The notes: generated by a model not told the origin, from the sequence alone. Counted from the stretch's first letter, positions 25,189 through 35,297 are shown. The stretch is DNA of 43,371 nt from an uncultured Pseudomonadota bacterium (GCA_946479855.1 CAMLHL010000018.1:1-43371); one strand, 5' to 3'. Made by a program: numbers and translations.

Positions 25189-25325
25189 TCCATGTGCATG
25201 CGGGTGTGGCTGAAAACTACCAGGCGACACGGCCAGCCAGTGCTACCGTTCAAACTTATGTCCGAAAAATTTGTTCTGGCCTAAGAATGAATAAATCGAA
25301 CGCAGAAAATTCCGAACGTAGTCGT

Positions 25326-27368
25326 TTACGACGGCGATAACGATTCACCTATCGATGTTTTGCGGATGGCAGCTAATTTAACGTACAGCGTGCTGCGAGA
25401 GATTCCCAGTGTTCGCGCCGCCATCGACAGGTTGCCCCGGGCGCTGGTGACCGCTGCATTGATGGCGATCCGTTCCATTTCGGCCAGGCGTCCGGCGGCC
25501 ATGGCTGGTGTCACTTCGCCTCCGGCCAACACAGAGTCGACTGCCGCAGCACTGATATGCGGAGGAAGCAGTGTACCGTCGATGCGGTTGCCATCGCTCA
25601 GCGCAAACATCGCCTCGAAGACGTTCTGCAGTTCCCGGATGTTGCCCGGCCAGCGATAACGCAGCAGATGGCGCAAGACTTCTGGCTCGAGGCTTTTCGG
25701 AGGGCAGCCGTATTTTCGGGCAAGGCGCTGGTTGAGATGGCCGATGATCGCTTCGGTATCCTCGGGGCGCTCGCGTAGCGGCGGCAGATGCAGGCTGACG
25801 ACGCAGAGCCGGTGGAAAAGGTCTTCCCGGAAGCGGCCGGCGCTGGCGTCGGCTTGCAGGTCCCGGTTGGTGGCGGCGACGATGCGCACGGCTACTTTAC
25901 GCTCGCGCGTATCACCGAGCCGGACAACCACACCGTCCTGCAGTACACGTAGCAGATGCGGTTGCATGTCGAGCGGCATTTCGCCGATTTCGTCGAGAAA
26001 CAGGGTGCCGCCATCTGCCTGCTCGAACTTGCCGGGCAGGCCGCCGCGACGGGCACCGGTGAACGCGCCTTCGCTATATCCAAACAGTTCGCTGGCCAGC
26101 AGTTCGCGGGTCAGGGCGCCGCAATTGACGGCGATGAAAGGCCCTTCGGGTTTGTTGCTTGCCTTGTGGATGGCGCGTGCGAAGACTTCCTTGCCAGCAC
26201 CCGTCTCGCCGAGCAGCAGCACGGGCAGATCGAGCGGTGCGATCCTTCTGGCCCGGATCTTCGCCGTCGAAATAGCCTGGCTGGTGCCAATGATCTCGGC
26301 AAAGACACCGTCTGTAGTCTTGGTCGCCATGGCCGGAATTCCGATCACCTGTTGTTGATTGGGCTTGCCAACGGGAATGACCAAGAGGGTGCCGAGGTCG
26401 CCATCGCGGGAGCGGACCGGATGCAACCATTCCGGGCGTAGCCAGAGTGGTGTCTGGCGCATACGCTCGTCAGGATGCACGGCAAAGTCGAGGGCGGTCA
26501 ACTGGCTGCCCACTTCAAAAGGCAGGCGGACGCCGTACATTTCACGCGCCTGTTGCATGCTGCCGCTGGTCTTGACGATACGACCGCGCTGGTCGAATAA
26601 AACGACACAATCGTTGCCATAACGACTGAATCCATCCATGGCGTGTTCGAGCAGGCGGCCATGTAATTCGGCATCGCGGCGCGCCAGCACACCTTCGATC
26701 TGCTTTGCAGCCGAAATGACCAGGCCCAGCGTGTGGCCGTGGAAGGTTTCCTTGACGCCGGAGACATCAACGACGCCCAGCAGGTTCTTTCCCAGCGGGT
26801 CAAGGATGGGGGCGGCGGCGCAGGTCCAGTGCTTGACGTCGATACAGTAGTGTTCGCTGGCGTAGATTTGCACCGGCTGATGCGTGGCAATGGTCGTGCC
26901 GATGGCATTGGTGCCGATTAGTTCCTCGCTCCAGCAGCCGCCAGGGGCCAGGTTGATCTGTTCCCCGGCATCCCGGGCACGGGACTCGCCATTCAGATCG
27001 AGGATGGTGCCACTCGGGTCACTGAGCATGATCAGGGTGCCGGACTCCCGCAGGATTTCGCGCAGGGTTTCGAGCACTGGTTTGGCTGCCTCGTACAAAT
27101 CCCGGGAACGTGCCCGCACTTGGCAAATCTTGTCACCACCCGCGGTCGGCGCACTGCCAATGGTCGGATCAACGGCCTCCGAGCGGCTGCGCCGCCAAGA
27201 GTCGAGAACAACGTTACGCACGCCGGCAGCGGGCAGCGGGTGGTCCAGAAGGAAGCGTTCCCACGAGTTGGCTACCGCCGACTCGTCGCCGATGCGTGGA
27301 ATAAGAAGATTGCTGTGGGGACTCACGTTGGACTCGTCGCAGGCTCCGGAATTGTCACAGTAGAACAA
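25326..27368 (-). CDS. acxR: Sigma-54-dependent activator of acetone carboxylase genes (AcoR/AcxR type)
   Basis: A 680-residue enhancer-binding protein. It has an AcoR-like N-terminal sensor with a GAF-type region (residues ~85-230, including [21 protein letters not shown]), a linker, and a central AAA+ domain: Walker A GETGAGKE (387-394), the sigma-54 contact loop GAFTGA (434-439) and Walker B GGTLFLDE (453-460). A Fis-type helix-turn-helix near the C-terminus reads [19 protein letters not shown]. It should sense the ketone or a related metabolite and activate the divergent acx promoter at 27617. The ATG at 27368 is the longest start; a GTG at 27326 is an alternative. No receiver domain is present, so control is by ligand rather than phosphorylation. 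Confidence 0.92.
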   Translation of the reverse strand: MFYCDNSGACDESNVSPHSNLLIPRIGDESAVANSWERFLLDHPLPAAGVRNVVLDSWRRSRSEAVDPTIGSAPTAGGDKICQVRARSRDLYEAAKPVLETLREILRESGTLIMLSDPSGTILDLNGESRARDAGEQINLAPGGCWSEELIGTNAIGTTIATHQPVQIYASEHYCIDVKHWTCAAAPILDPLGKNLLGVVDVSGVKETFHGHTLGLVISAAKQIEGVLARRDAELHGRLLEHAMDGFSRYGNDCVVLFDQRGRIVKTSGSMQQAREMYGVRLPFEVGSQLTALDFAVHPDERMRQTPLWLRPEWLHPVRSRDGDLGTLLVIPVGKPNQQQVIGIPAMATKTTDGVFAEIIGTSQAISTAKIRARRIAPLDLPVLLLGETGAGKEVFARAIHKASNKPEGPFIAVNCGALTRELLASELFGYSEGAFTGARRGGLPGKFEQADGGTLFLDEIGEMPLDMQPHLLRVLQDGVVVRLGDTRERKVAVRIVAATNRDLQADASAGRFREDLFHRLCVVSLHLPPLRERPEDTEAIIGHLNQRLARKYGCPPKSLEPEVLRHLLRYRWPGNIRELQNVFEAMFALSDGNRIDGTLLPPHISAAAVDSVLAGGEVTPAMAAGRLAEMERIAINAAVTSARGNLSMAARTLGISRSTLYVKLAAIRKTSIGESLSPS

Positions 27369-27469
27369 TTAATTAACGTAATCGTAAACATAGTTCACGA
27401 TGTCATTTGAGTCAATTAAAGTCTTTTTATATCAAAGACTTGTGCGCCGCAGCAAAAGTGGTCAGAAAG

Positions 27470-27543
27470 TGTCCGGAATCCGGACAGTCGAAAATTAGCG
27501 TCGTGATTCAGGACGTTTTACATCCTTTGCCCGGACAGGTGTC
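27470..27543. promoter_or_regulatory. Candidate upstream activator sites for AcxR
   Basis: A perfect palindrome TGTCCGG-AAT-CCGGACA lies at 27470-27486. The half-site CCGGACA recurs at 27531-27537 and continues into GACAGGTGTC (27534-27543), a second dyad. They lie about 75-150 bp upstream of the sigma-54 promoter, the usual distance for enhancer sites. The remaining sequence in 27369-27684 is AT-rich and shows no gene. Confidence 0.7.
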
Positions 27544-27616
27544 GTTTTCTGATTTTTTTCGACAATGCATTGATTTGTTTAGATAATTTAAGCGATAGGC
27601 AAGTTTTTTGTCTCCT

Positions 27617-27632
27617 GGCCCGGGCCTTGCCA
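27617..27632 (+). promoter_or_regulatory. Sigma-54 (-24/-12) promoter of acxABC
   Basis: TGGCCCGGGCCTTGCC carries the invariant GG (27618-27619) and GC (27630-27631) with the correct 10-bp interval. Transcription would start near 27643, about 40 bp before the acxA ATG. An enhancer-binding activator is encoded divergently, which supports the call. Confidence 0.85.
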
Positions 27633-27684
27633 TTAAGTCGGCGTGGGATCACTCACCACAGCACACCAATGACAGGAGACAAAC

Positions 27685-29832
27685 ATGCAAATCCAGCAGT
27701 CAAACGTACAGGTGATGGGAATCGATGCCGGCGGCACGATGACCGATACCTTCTTCGTCCGCGCCGACGGCCGTTTCGTCGTCGGCAAGGCGCAGAGCAA
27801 TCCGGGCGACGAATCGCTCGCCATCTACAATTCCTCGGTCGATGCGCTCGAACACTGGGGCCGGAACGTGGATGACGTCTATCCGGAACTGGTAACTTGC
27901 GTCTATTCCGGGACCGCCATGCTCAACCGCATCCTGATGCGCAAGGGCCTTGATGTCGGCCTGATCTGCAATCGCGGCTTCGAGCAGATCCACTCGATGG
28001 GCCGTGCCCTGCAAAGCTACCTCGGCTACGCCCTGGAAGATCGCATCCATCTCAACACCCACCGCTACGACGAGCCGCTGGTGCCGGTCTCCCGCACCCG
28101 CGGCGTCACCGAGCGGACCGACGTGCAGGGCAAGATCGTCATCCCGCTGCGCGAAGACGAAGTACGGCAGGCGACCCGCGAACTGGTCGAAGCCGGCTCG
28201 CAAGCCATCGTCATCTGTCTGCTGCAATCCCACAAGAACGAAGCGAGCGAGCAGCGGGCGCGCGACGTCGTTCGCGAAGAGTTGAAAAAACTCAAGTCCG
28301 ACATCCCGGTCTTCGCCTCGGTGGACTATTACCCGTCGCGCAAGGAAAGCCACCGGATGAACACGACCATCCTCGAAGCCTACGGCGCCGAACCGTCGCG
28401 CCAGACGCTGAAGAAGGTCAGCGACCGCTTCAAGAAGCATGGCGCCAAGTTCGACCTGCGGGTGATGGCGACGCACGGCGGCACGATCAGCTGGAAGGCC
28501 AAGGAACTGGCCCGCACCATCGTCTCCGGCCCGATCGGCGGCGTCATCGGTTCCAAGCTGCTCGGTGAATACCTCGGCGACGAGAACATTGCCTGTTCCG
28601 ACATCGGGGGTACCAGCTTCGACGTGGCGCTGATCACCAAGGGCAGTTTCGCCATCAAGTCCGACCCCGACATGGCCCGCCTGGTGCTCTCCCTGCCGCT
28701 GGTGGCGATGGACTCGGTCGGCGCCGGTGCCGGCAGCTTCGTCCGTCTCGACCCCTACAGCAAATCGATCAAGCTCGGTCCGGACAGCGCCGGCTACCGC
28801 GTCGGCACCTGCTGGCCGGAAAGCGGGCTGGATACGGTGTCGGTGTCCGACTGCCACGTTGTGCTCGGCTACCTGAACCCGCAGAACTTCCTCGGCGGCG
28901 CCATCAAGCTCGACGTGCAGCGTGCCCGCGACCACATCAAGGCCCAGATCGCCGACCCGCTCGGCCTCTCCGTGGAAGATGCGGCGGCCGGGGTCATCGA
29001 GCTGCTCGACCTGACGCTGTCCGAGTACCTGCGCGCCAACATCAGCGCCAAGGGCTATAACCCGGCCGAGTTCACCTGCTTCTCCTACGGCGGCGCCGGC
29101 CCGGTGCATACCTACGGCTACACCGAAGGCGTCGGCTTCAAGGATGTCGTGGTGCCCGCCTGGGCTGCCGGTTTCTCGGCCTTCGGCTGCGCCTGCGCCG
29201 ACTTCGAGTACCGCTACGACAAGTCGGTCGACCTCGGGGTTGCCCAATTTGCCAGCGACGAAAAGAAGGAAGCCGCCTGCGCCACGCTGCAGGAAGCCTG
29301 GGGCGAACTGGCGGTCAAGGTTATCGACGAGTTCGTGATCAACGGCTTCAAGCCGGAAGACGTGCTGCTGATCCCTGGCTACAAGATGCAGTACATGGGA
29401 CAGTTGAACGACCTTGAAATCGTTTCTCCCGTTTCCAGCGCGTCGACCGCAGCAGATTGGGATCAGATTGTCGACAGCTTCGAGAATACCTACGGTCGTG
29501 TCTATGCCAGCTCGGCGCGCTCGCCGGAACTGGGCTTCTCGATCACCGGCGCCATCCTGCGCGGCATGGTTGTGACGCAAAAGCCGGTACTGCCGGAAGA
29601 CCCGGATGCCGGTCCGACGCCGCCACAAGAGGCCTATCTCGGCACCCGCCCGTTCTACCGCCACAAGAAATGGGTCGAGGCAGCGCTGTGGAAGATGGAG
29701 TCGCTGAAAGCCGGCAACCACATCGTCGGCCCCGCCATCATCGAATCGGATGCCACGACCTTCGTCGTGCCCGACGGCTTCGAAACCACGATCGACAAGC
29801 ACCGCCTGTTCCATCTCAAAGAAGTCAAGTGA
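27685..29832 (+). CDS. acxA: Acetone carboxylase beta subunit (HyuA-like)
   Basis: A 715-residue protein of the hydantoinase A/oxoprolinase family, matching the ~717-residue AcxA beta subunit. The N-terminal ATP-binding pattern MGIDAGGTMTDTFFV and the later SDIGGTSFDVALI form the actin-like nucleotide site. Acetone carboxylase is an ATP-dependent heterohexamer (alpha2 beta2 gamma2) that joins acetone and bicarbonate to give acetoacetate, forming phosphorylated intermediates. The ATG at 27685 has AGGAG about 8 bp upstream. It is first in the operon and is followed after 11 bp by acxB. The complementary strand also stays open for about 700 codons here, but that frame has no recognisable domain. 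Confidence 0.96.
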   Translation: MQIQQSNVQVMGIDAGGTMTDTFFVRADGRFVVGKAQSNPGDESLAIYNSSVDALEHWGRNVDDVYPELVTCVYSGTAMLNRILMRKGLDVGLICNRGFEQIHSMGRALQSYLGYALEDRIHLNTHRYDEPLVPVSRTRGVTERTDVQGKIVIPLREDEVRQATRELVEAGSQAIVICLLQSHKNEASEQRARDVVREELKKLKSDIPVFASVDYYPSRKESHRMNTTILEAYGAEPSRQTLKKVSDRFKKHGAKFDLRVMATHGGTISWKAKELARTIVSGPIGGVIGSKLLGEYLGDENIACSDIGGTSFDVALITKGSFAIKSDPDMARLVLSLPLVAMDSVGAGAGSFVRLDPYSKSIKLGPDSAGYRVGTCWPESGLDTVSVSDCHVVLGYLNPQNFLGGAIKLDVQRARDHIKAQIADPLGLSVEDAAAGVIELLDLTLSEYLRANISAKGYNPAEFTCFSYGGAGPVHTYGYTEGVGFKDVVVPAWAAGFSAFGCACADFEYRYDKSVDLGVAQFASDEKKEAACATLQEAWGELAVKVIDEFVINGFKPEDVLLIPGYKMQYMGQLNDLEIVSPVSSASTAADWDQIVDSFENTYGRVYASSARSPELGFSITGAILRGMVVTQKPVLPEDPDAGPTPPQEAYLGTRPFYRHKKWVEAALWKMESLKAGNHIVGPAIIESDATTFVVPDGFETTIDKHRLFHLKEVK

Positions 29833-29843
29833 GGAGACCCACC

Positions 29844-32168
29844 ATGAATATGATGAGCACCAAAGAAATCGGCCTCGGCAACCTGCTCGAGAGCGGTCTG
29901 ACGCTGAAACAGCACCGCGACGCGATCATCGAGCGCACCAAGGCCACCGGCTACTACAACGGTCTGGAAAAACTGGAACTGCGCGATTCCGACCCGATTG
30001 GCTACGAAAAGCTGTTCTCCAAGCTGCGCGGTGGCCTGGTTCATGCCCGGGAAACGGCCAAGAAGATCGCCGCCAGCCCGATCGTCGAGCAGGAAGGCGA
30101 ACTCTGCTTCACGCTCTATAACGCAGCCGGCGACTGCGTCCTGACCTCGACCGGGATCATCATCCACGTCGGGACGATGGGCGCGGCGATCAAGTACATG
30201 ATCGAGAACAACTGGGAAGCCAACCCGACGATCAATCCCGGCGACATGTTCACGACCAACGATTGCGCCATCGGTAACGTGCACCCCTGTGACATCGCGA
30301 CCATCGTGCCGATTTTCTGGGCCGGCAAGCTGATCGGCTGGGTTGGCGGTGTCACCCACGTCATCGATACCGGCGCCGTGACGCCAGGCTCGATGTCCAC
30401 CGGCCAGACCCAGCGTTTTGGCGACGGCTACATGATCACCTGTCGCAAGACGGGCGTGAACGACGAGCCGCTGCGCGACTGGCTGCACGAATCGCAGCGC
30501 TCGGTGCGCACGCCGAAATACTGGATTCTCGACGAAAAGACCCGGATCGCCGGTTGCCACATGATCCGCGAGCTGGTCGAAGACGTCATCCGGGCCGACG
30601 GTCTCGAAGCCTACGAGAAGTTCTCGCACGAAGTGATCGAGGAAGGCCGCCGTGGCCTGATGAGTCGCGTCAAGGCGATGACGCTGCCCGGCAAGTACCG
30701 CAAGGTGTCCTTCGTCGATGTTCCGTTCAAGCACGACGATGTCCAGGTTTCCAACGCTTTCGCCAAGCTCGATTCGATCATGCACTCGCCCTGCGAAATG
30801 ACGATCAAGCCGGACGGCAAGTGGCGCCTCGACTTCGAGGGCGCCAGCCGCTGGGGCTGGCATACCTTCAACGCCCACCAGGTGGCCTTTACATCGGGTA
30901 TCTGGGTGATGATGTGCCAGACCCTGGTGCCCACGCAGCGCATCAACGACGGCGCCTACTACGCCACCGAGTTCCACCTGCCCAAGGGCACCTGGTGCAA
31001 CCCGGACGATCGCCGCACCGGCCACGCCTACGCCTGGCACTTCCTGGTCTCGGGCTGGGCGGCGCTGTGGCGTGGCCTCGGCCAGTCCTATTTCAGCCGC
31101 GGCTACCTGGAAGAGGTCAATGCCGGCAACGCCAATACCTCCAACTGGCTGCAGGGGGGCGGCATCAACCAGGACGGCGAGATTCACGCGGTCAACAGCT
31201 TCGAAGCCTCGTCTTGCGGCACCGGCGCCTGCGCCGTCAAGGACGGCCTGAATCACGCCGCCGCCATCTGGAATCCGGAAGGCGACATGGGCGACATCGA
31301 GATCTGGGAAATGGCCGAGCCGCTGCTGTACCTCGGGCGCAACGTCAAGGCCAACTCCGGCGGCTACGGCAAGTACCGCGGCGGCTGCGGCTTCGAGACG
31401 CTGCGCATGGTCTGGAATGCCCAGGACTGGACGATGTTCTTCATGGGCAACGGCTTCATGAACAGCGACTGGGGCATGATGGGCGGCTACCCGTCGGCGA
31501 CCGGTTACCGTTTCGAAGCGCACAAGACCGGCCTCAAGGAGCGCATTGCCATCGGCGATTCGCTGCCGCTGGGGGGCGACCTCGATCCGACCAGCCCCGA
31601 TTACGAGCGCCACCTCGACGCGACGGCCGTGGTCAAGCGTGACAAGCAGTGCGTCACTACCGAGGACTGCTACGACAACCACGACCTCTACCTGAACTAC
31701 CTGCGCGGCGGCCCCGGCTTCGGCGATCCGATCGATCGCGAAGTCAAGGCCATCGAGAACGATCTCAACCAGAAGTTCCTGCTGCCGGAATACGCGCAGA
31801 AGGTCTATGGGGCGGTGTTCACCCAGGATGCCAAGGGCGTCTATACGGTCGACGAAGCCAAGACTCAGGCCCGGCGCGCCGAAATGCGCAAGGAGCGCCT
31901 GGCCCGCGCGTTGCCGACCCGCGAGTGGATGAAGGAGGAGCGCGAGCGCATCATCAACAAGCACGCCTCGGTGCAGGTCCAGCACATGTTTGCTACCAGT
32001 TTCGGGCTGTCCGAGAAATTCACCAAGGAGTTCAAGGATTTCTGGAGCCTGCCGGCTGACTGGCAATTGCTCGAGGAAGAGCTGGGCGTGCCGACCTACG
32101 GTTCCAAGCACCGCATGGATCTCTCGCTGATGCCCGACGTGACGACCGTCGTCCAGGTCGAAGAGTAA
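29844..32168 (+). CDS. acxB: Acetone carboxylase alpha subunit (HyuB-like)
   Basis: A 774-residue hydantoinase B-family protein, close to the 776-residue AcxB alpha subunit. Recognisable blocks include GDMFTTNDCAIGNVHPCDIATIVPIFW, VGGVTHVIDTGAVTPGSM, and GTGACAVKDGLNHAAAIWNPEGD. In the characterised enzyme the alpha subunit carries the Mn site where the activated substrates combine. The start at 29844 is favoured by GAGGAG at 29831-29836; the frame is open far upstream, but only inside acxA. It overlaps nothing and is followed by acxC after 36 bp. Confidence 0.96.
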   Translation: MNMMSTKEIGLGNLLESGLTLKQHRDAIIERTKATGYYNGLEKLELRDSDPIGYEKLFSKLRGGLVHARETAKKIAASPIVEQEGELCFTLYNAAGDCVLTSTGIIIHVGTMGAAIKYMIENNWEANPTINPGDMFTTNDCAIGNVHPCDIATIVPIFWAGKLIGWVGGVTHVIDTGAVTPGSMSTGQTQRFGDGYMITCRKTGVNDEPLRDWLHESQRSVRTPKYWILDEKTRIAGCHMIRELVEDVIRADGLEAYEKFSHEVIEEGRRGLMSRVKAMTLPGKYRKVSFVDVPFKHDDVQVSNAFAKLDSIMHSPCEMTIKPDGKWRLDFEGASRWGWHTFNAHQVAFTSGIWVMMCQTLVPTQRINDGAYYATEFHLPKGTWCNPDDRRTGHAYAWHFLVSGWAALWRGLGQSYFSRGYLEEVNAGNANTSNWLQGGGINQDGEIHAVNSFEASSCGTGACAVKDGLNHAAAIWNPEGDMGDIEIWEMAEPLLYLGRNVKANSGGYGKYRGGCGFETLRMVWNAQDWTMFFMGNGFMNSDWGMMGGYPSATGYRFEAHKTGLKERIAIGDSLPLGGDLDPTSPDYERHLDATAVVKRDKQCVTTEDCYDNHDLYLNYLRGGPGFGDPIDREVKAIENDLNQKFLLPEYAQKVYGAVFTQDAKGVYTVDEAKTQARRAEMRKERLARALPTREWMKEERERIINKHASVQVQHMFATSFGLSEKFTKEFKDFWSLPADWQLLEEELGVPTYGSKHRMDLSLMPDVTTVVQVEE

Positions 32169-32204
32169 GCCGTGCCAGCCACTATCTGAATCAAGGAGAC
32201 AAAA

Positions 32205-32708
32205 ATGTCATACACCAATGAGCAGGTCGCCCACCTCGTCGACGGAACGCTGGACTGGGAAACCACCTTCCGCATGCTGTCGATGCCCAAGGACAACAGC
32301 CGCTTTGAGCAATACCTGGCGGCGCTGCAGGCCAAGGTCGGTTTCAAGGACCGCATCGTGCTGCCGCTGGCGCCGCACATGTACATCGTGCAGTCGGCCA
32401 AGACCAAGCAGTGGATCGTCAAGTGCGACTGCGGCCACGAGTTCTGCGGCTACCAGGACAACTGGAAGCTGCATGCAGCGATCTACGTCCGCGACACCGA
32501 AGAGGCGATGACCGAGGTGTACCCCAAGCTGATGGCGCCGGATACCCAGTGGCAGGTCTACCGCGAGTACTACTGCCCGACCTGCGGCACGCTGCACGAC
32601 GTCGAGGCGCCGACCCCGTGGTACCCGGTCATTCACGACTTCGAGCCGGACATCGAGGCCTTCTACAAGGAATGGGTGCATCTGCCGGTGCCGGAACGGG
32701 TTGATTAA
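32205..32708 (+). CDS. acxC: Acetone carboxylase gamma subunit
   Basis: A 167-residue protein, the same length as AcxC (168). It contains two cysteine clusters, KCDCGHEFCGY and YYCPTCGTLH, likely a metal or structural site, and ends in HDFEPDIEAFYKEW. The gamma subunit completes the alpha2 beta2 gamma2 acetone carboxylase. An AAGGAGA site lies before the ATG. It is directly followed by a 28-bp perfect palindrome. Confidence 0.95.
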   Translation: MSYTNEQVAHLVDGTLDWETTFRMLSMPKDNSRFEQYLAALQAKVGFKDRIVLPLAPHMYIVQSAKTKQWIVKCDCGHEFCGYQDNWKLHAAIYVRDTEEAMTEVYPKLMAPDTQWQVYREYYCPTCGTLHDVEAPTPWYPVIHDFEPDIEAFYKEWVHLPVPERVD

Positions 32709-32719
32709 ACGCTGAGCGA

Positions 32720-32747
32720 GGCGGAGACCGGCATGCCGGTCTCCGCC
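32720..32747 (+). repeat. 28-bp perfect palindrome after acxC
   Basis: GGCGGAGACCGGCA pairs exactly with TGCCGGTCTCCGCC. It starts 11 bp after the acxC stop and 45 bp before the CoA-transferase start. There is no T-run, so it is more likely an mRNA-stabilising or partial-termination hairpin separating acxABC from the downstream genes. Confidence 0.75.
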
Positions 32748-32792
32748 TGCATCACCCGCCAGACCAGACAAACCAAGAAGGAACAGCACAAA

Positions 32793-34181
32793 ATGAACAA
32801 GGTGTATGCAACGAGTCAGGCCGCACTCGACGGCCTGCTCTTCGACGGCATGACCGTCGCTGCCGGCGGCTTCGGCCTGTGCGGCATTCCGGAAAACCTG
32901 ATTGCCGGCCTGTTGCAGGCGGGCACCAGCGACCTGACCATTGTCGGTAACAACGCCGGCGTCGACGACTTCGGCATGGGGCCGCTCTTGAAGACGCGGC
33001 AGGTGAAGAAGGTAGTCGCCTCCTATGTCGGCGAAAACAAGGAATTCGAGCGCCAGGTGCTGGCCGGCGAACTGGAGCTCGAACTGGTGCCCCAGGGCAC
33101 CCTCGCCGAACGCCTGAGGGCAGGCGGCGCCGGCATCCCCGGCTTCTACACGCGCACCGCTATTGGCACACGGCTGGCCGAAGGCAAGGAAACCCGGCAG
33201 TTCGACGGCAAGGACTATGTGCTGGAGCCGGCCATCCGAGCCGACGTCGCCATCGTCAAGGCGTGGAAGGGCGACCGCACAGGCAACCTGGTCTTCCGCA
33301 AGACGGCGCGCAACTTCAATCCGATGATCGCCACCTGCGGCCGAGTCACTGTCGCCGAGGTCGAGGAACTGGTCGAGCCCGGTGAACTCGACCCAGACCA
33401 GATTCATACGCCGGGCATCTATGTGGACCGCATCATCCAGGGAGCCGGTTACCAGAAGCGCATCGAGTTCCGTACTACGGTCGAGGGTGCCATGACCGGC
33501 AAACAGGACCCGGTACGCGAGCGCATGGCACGGCGGGCCGCGCAAGAACTGCGTAATGGCTATTACGTCAATCTCGGCATCGGCATCCCGACCCTGGTCG
33601 CCAACTTCATTCCCGAAGGCATGCACGTGACCCTGCAATCGGAGAACGGGCTGCTCGGCATCGGGCCTTTTCCGCCCAGCGAGCATGTCGATCCAGACCT
33701 GATTAATGCAGGTAAGCAGACGATCACTAGCCTGCCGGGCAGCAGTTTCTTCTCCAGTGCTGACTCGTTTGCGATGATCCGTGGCGGCCATGTTGATCTT
33801 TCCATCCTCGGTGGACTGGAGGTCTCGGAGAAAGGGGATCTGGCCAACTGGATGGTCCCAGGCAAGATGGTCAAAGGGCCAGGAGGCGCCATGGATCTGG
33901 TTTCCGGCGTTGGACGGGTGGTCGTCCTAATGGAGCACACGGCCAGGGATGGAGCGCCGAAGATACGGCCACTCTGCAGCCTGCCCCTAACCGGCAAAGG
34001 AGTCGTGGATATGATCATCACCGATCTCTGCGTATTTACGGTAAATCCTGGCGGTGGTCTGACCCTGATCGAACTGCAGCCGGGCGTTTCAGTGGATGAG
34101 GTTGCGTCAAAAACGGGTTGCCCGTTTGCCGTGCGCCTTGGCCTGCCTGAGCCAATGCTGGAGTTCGCAGCTTGCTCATGA
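32793..34181 (+). CDS. 3-oxoacid CoA-transferase, fused A and B subunits
   Basis: A 462-residue fusion of the two family-I CoA-transferase subunits. The first half carries the A-subunit pattern [18 protein letters not shown] and [13 protein letters not shown]. The second half starts near [23 protein letters not shown] and carries the active-site glutamate in [11 protein letters not shown]. It should move CoA from succinyl-CoA to acetoacetate, the product of acetone carboxylase, giving acetoacetyl-CoA for thiolysis. Most bacteria encode separate ScoA/ScoB; the fused form resembles animal SCOT. The ATG at 32793 has AAGGAACA before it; a longer frame from 32733 covers the palindrome region only. 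It fits as a member of the acx transcription unit. Confidence 0.93.
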   Translation: MNKVYATSQAALDGLLFDGMTVAAGGFGLCGIPENLIAGLLQAGTSDLTIVGNNAGVDDFGMGPLLKTRQVKKVVASYVGENKEFERQVLAGELELELVPQGTLAERLRAGGAGIPGFYTRTAIGTRLAEGKETRQFDGKDYVLEPAIRADVAIVKAWKGDRTGNLVFRKTARNFNPMIATCGRVTVAEVEELVEPGELDPDQIHTPGIYVDRIIQGAGYQKRIEFRTTVEGAMTGKQDPVRERMARRAAQELRNGYYVNLGIGIPTLVANFIPEGMHVTLQSENGLLGIGPFPPSEHVDPDLINAGKQTITSLPGSSFFSSADSFAMIRGGHVDLSILGGLEVSEKGDLANWMVPGKMVKGPGGAMDLVSGVGRVVVLMEHTARDGAPKIRPLCSLPLTGKGVVDMIITDLCVFTVNPGGGLTLIELQPGVSVDEVASKTGCPFAVRLGLPEPMLEFAACS

Positions 34182-34232
34182 ACCGGATGAGGGGCGCTGC
34201 CGGCAACGAACTTTCGCTGACCGGCAGTCCCC

Positions 34233-34254
34233 GCGCGCAGTGAGCGCTGCGCGC
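34233..34254 (+). repeat. GC-rich hairpin between the CoA-transferase and the CMD-family gene
   Basis: GCGCGCAG, a 6-nt loop TGAGCG and CTGCGCGC form an 8-bp perfect stem. No T-run follows, so it may be a weak or Rho-assisted stop or a processing site. Confidence 0.5.
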
Positions 34255-34303
34255 AGCAAAATTGCAATCGGGGAGGTGACAATAAAACCAATGAGGACAA
34301 TTA

Positions 34304-34669
34304 ATGAGAGATAGCTATACCAATGGATTGAAAATCCGCCGGCAGGTCATGGGAGATGATTTTGTTGACCGGGCGCTGGCCGATGCCAGCGAATTTACCC
34401 GGCCATTACAAGATTTCATTACTGCGCAGGCCTGGGGAAGCGTCTGGTGCCGCCCGGGGCTTGATCTGAAAACGCGCAGCCTGGTAACCGTAGCCATGCT
34501 GACTGCGTTGGGGCGGCAACACGAATTGCGTGGACATGTGCGCGGAGCGCTCAATAACGGTGCGACGAGGGAGGAGATTCAGGAAATCCTCCTGCAGGCT
34601 GCCGTCTATTGCGGCGTACCGCTGGCAGCCGATGCTTTTCGGACGGTGGAGACAATACTGTCCGATTGA
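34304..34669 (+). CDS. Carboxymuconolactone decarboxylase family protein (PcaC-like)
   Basis: A 121-residue CMD-family protein. Characteristic blocks are KTRSLVTVAMLTALGRQHELRGHVRGALNNGATREEIQEILLQAAVYCGVPLAADAF, seen here in pieces such as RQHELRGHVRGAL and EIQEILLQAAVYCG. PcaC (4-carboxymuconolactone decarboxylase) has the same length and layout, but no other protocatechuate-pathway gene is present, so the substrate in this acetone operon may be different. The ATG at 34304 has AGGA about 8 bp upstream. It is the last gene before a strand switch; 34670-34762 contains no clear terminator. Confidence 0.85.
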   Translation: MRDSYTNGLKIRRQVMGDDFVDRALADASEFTRPLQDFITAQAWGSVWCRPGLDLKTRSLVTVAMLTALGRQHELRGHVRGALNNGATREEIQEILLQAAVYCGVPLAADAFRTVETILSD

Positions 34670-34762
34670 GAGCATTTGGGGTTTTATTTTCTGGATGACT
34701 GCTTCATTTACCGGGCCTGAACTGGCTCTTTGACTGGCGCTCATTGCCTTGCCTGCGTTTCC

Positions 34763-35146
34763 CTAGAGCCAGCCGAGATGCTTGCATGCCTCGTAGATGA
34801 GATAAAACCCGAGACCGCACACGAAAATACCGAAGATAAGATGAAGGTAATTGGCATCGAGGCGGTTGGCAAAGAATGCGCCCAACCATGAGCCAATGAA
34901 CATGGTTGCAGCCAGAATCAAGGCTGCCCGGATGTTGACGTGGCCATGCCGGTAATATTCGTAGGCAGCGGCCAAACCAATCGGCGGCAGTAATACGGCC
35001 AAGGTTGTGCCTGTCGCAGCGTGCTGCGAGAAGCCTGCCCAATACACCAGTGCAGGAACGATGACGATGCCGCCACCGATCCCAAAGAGGCCCGCGCAGA
35101 CGCCACCGGCCAGGCCGATTAAGACGAAGATAAACCAAGATGGCAT
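34763..35146 (-). CDS. TSUP (TauE/SafE) family membrane permease, half-size
   Basis: A 127-residue integral membrane protein with four hydrophobic segments. The N-terminal LAGGVCAGLFGIGGGIVIVPALVYW is the TSUP signature. Family members export or import sulfite, sulfonates or other organosulfur and carboxylate anions. Full-length members have about 250 residues in two repeats; this has one repeat and probably acts as a dimer. An AGGAG site precedes the ATG at 35146. A rhodanese gene diverges from it, which hints at sulfur metabolism. Confidence 0.88.
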   Translation of the reverse strand: MPSWFIFVLIGLAGGVCAGLFGIGGGIVIVPALVYWAGFSQHAATGTTLAVLLPPIGLAAAYEYYRHGHVNIRAALILAATMFIGSWLGAFFANRLDANYLHLIFGIFVCGLGFYLIYEACKHLGWL

Positions 35147-35297
35147 CGGATGCTCCTGTACCTCCCAAGGCAGAAGCCTCGCACAACGCGGGTTATCAAT
35201 ATCGGCTTCCGTAAGAGATCGAAAATTAAATTAGAATGCACTTATATTTAGCCTGTCTAAGTATCCCAGACGATTGAATACATCAACGGAGAGTTTA

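Noticed and set aside
27700..32111. Very long open frames on the minus strand opposite acxA (about 700 codons) and acxB (about 820 codons).
   Set aside because: They are complementary-strand shadows of GC-rich coding sequence. Their translations lack recognisable domains, while the plus-strand proteins match acetone carboxylase subunits throughout.
32208..33791. A 527-codon minus-strand open frame spanning acxC and the CoA-transferase.
   Set aside because: It crosses two well-supported plus-strand genes and an intergenic palindrome, and shows no protein family pattern.
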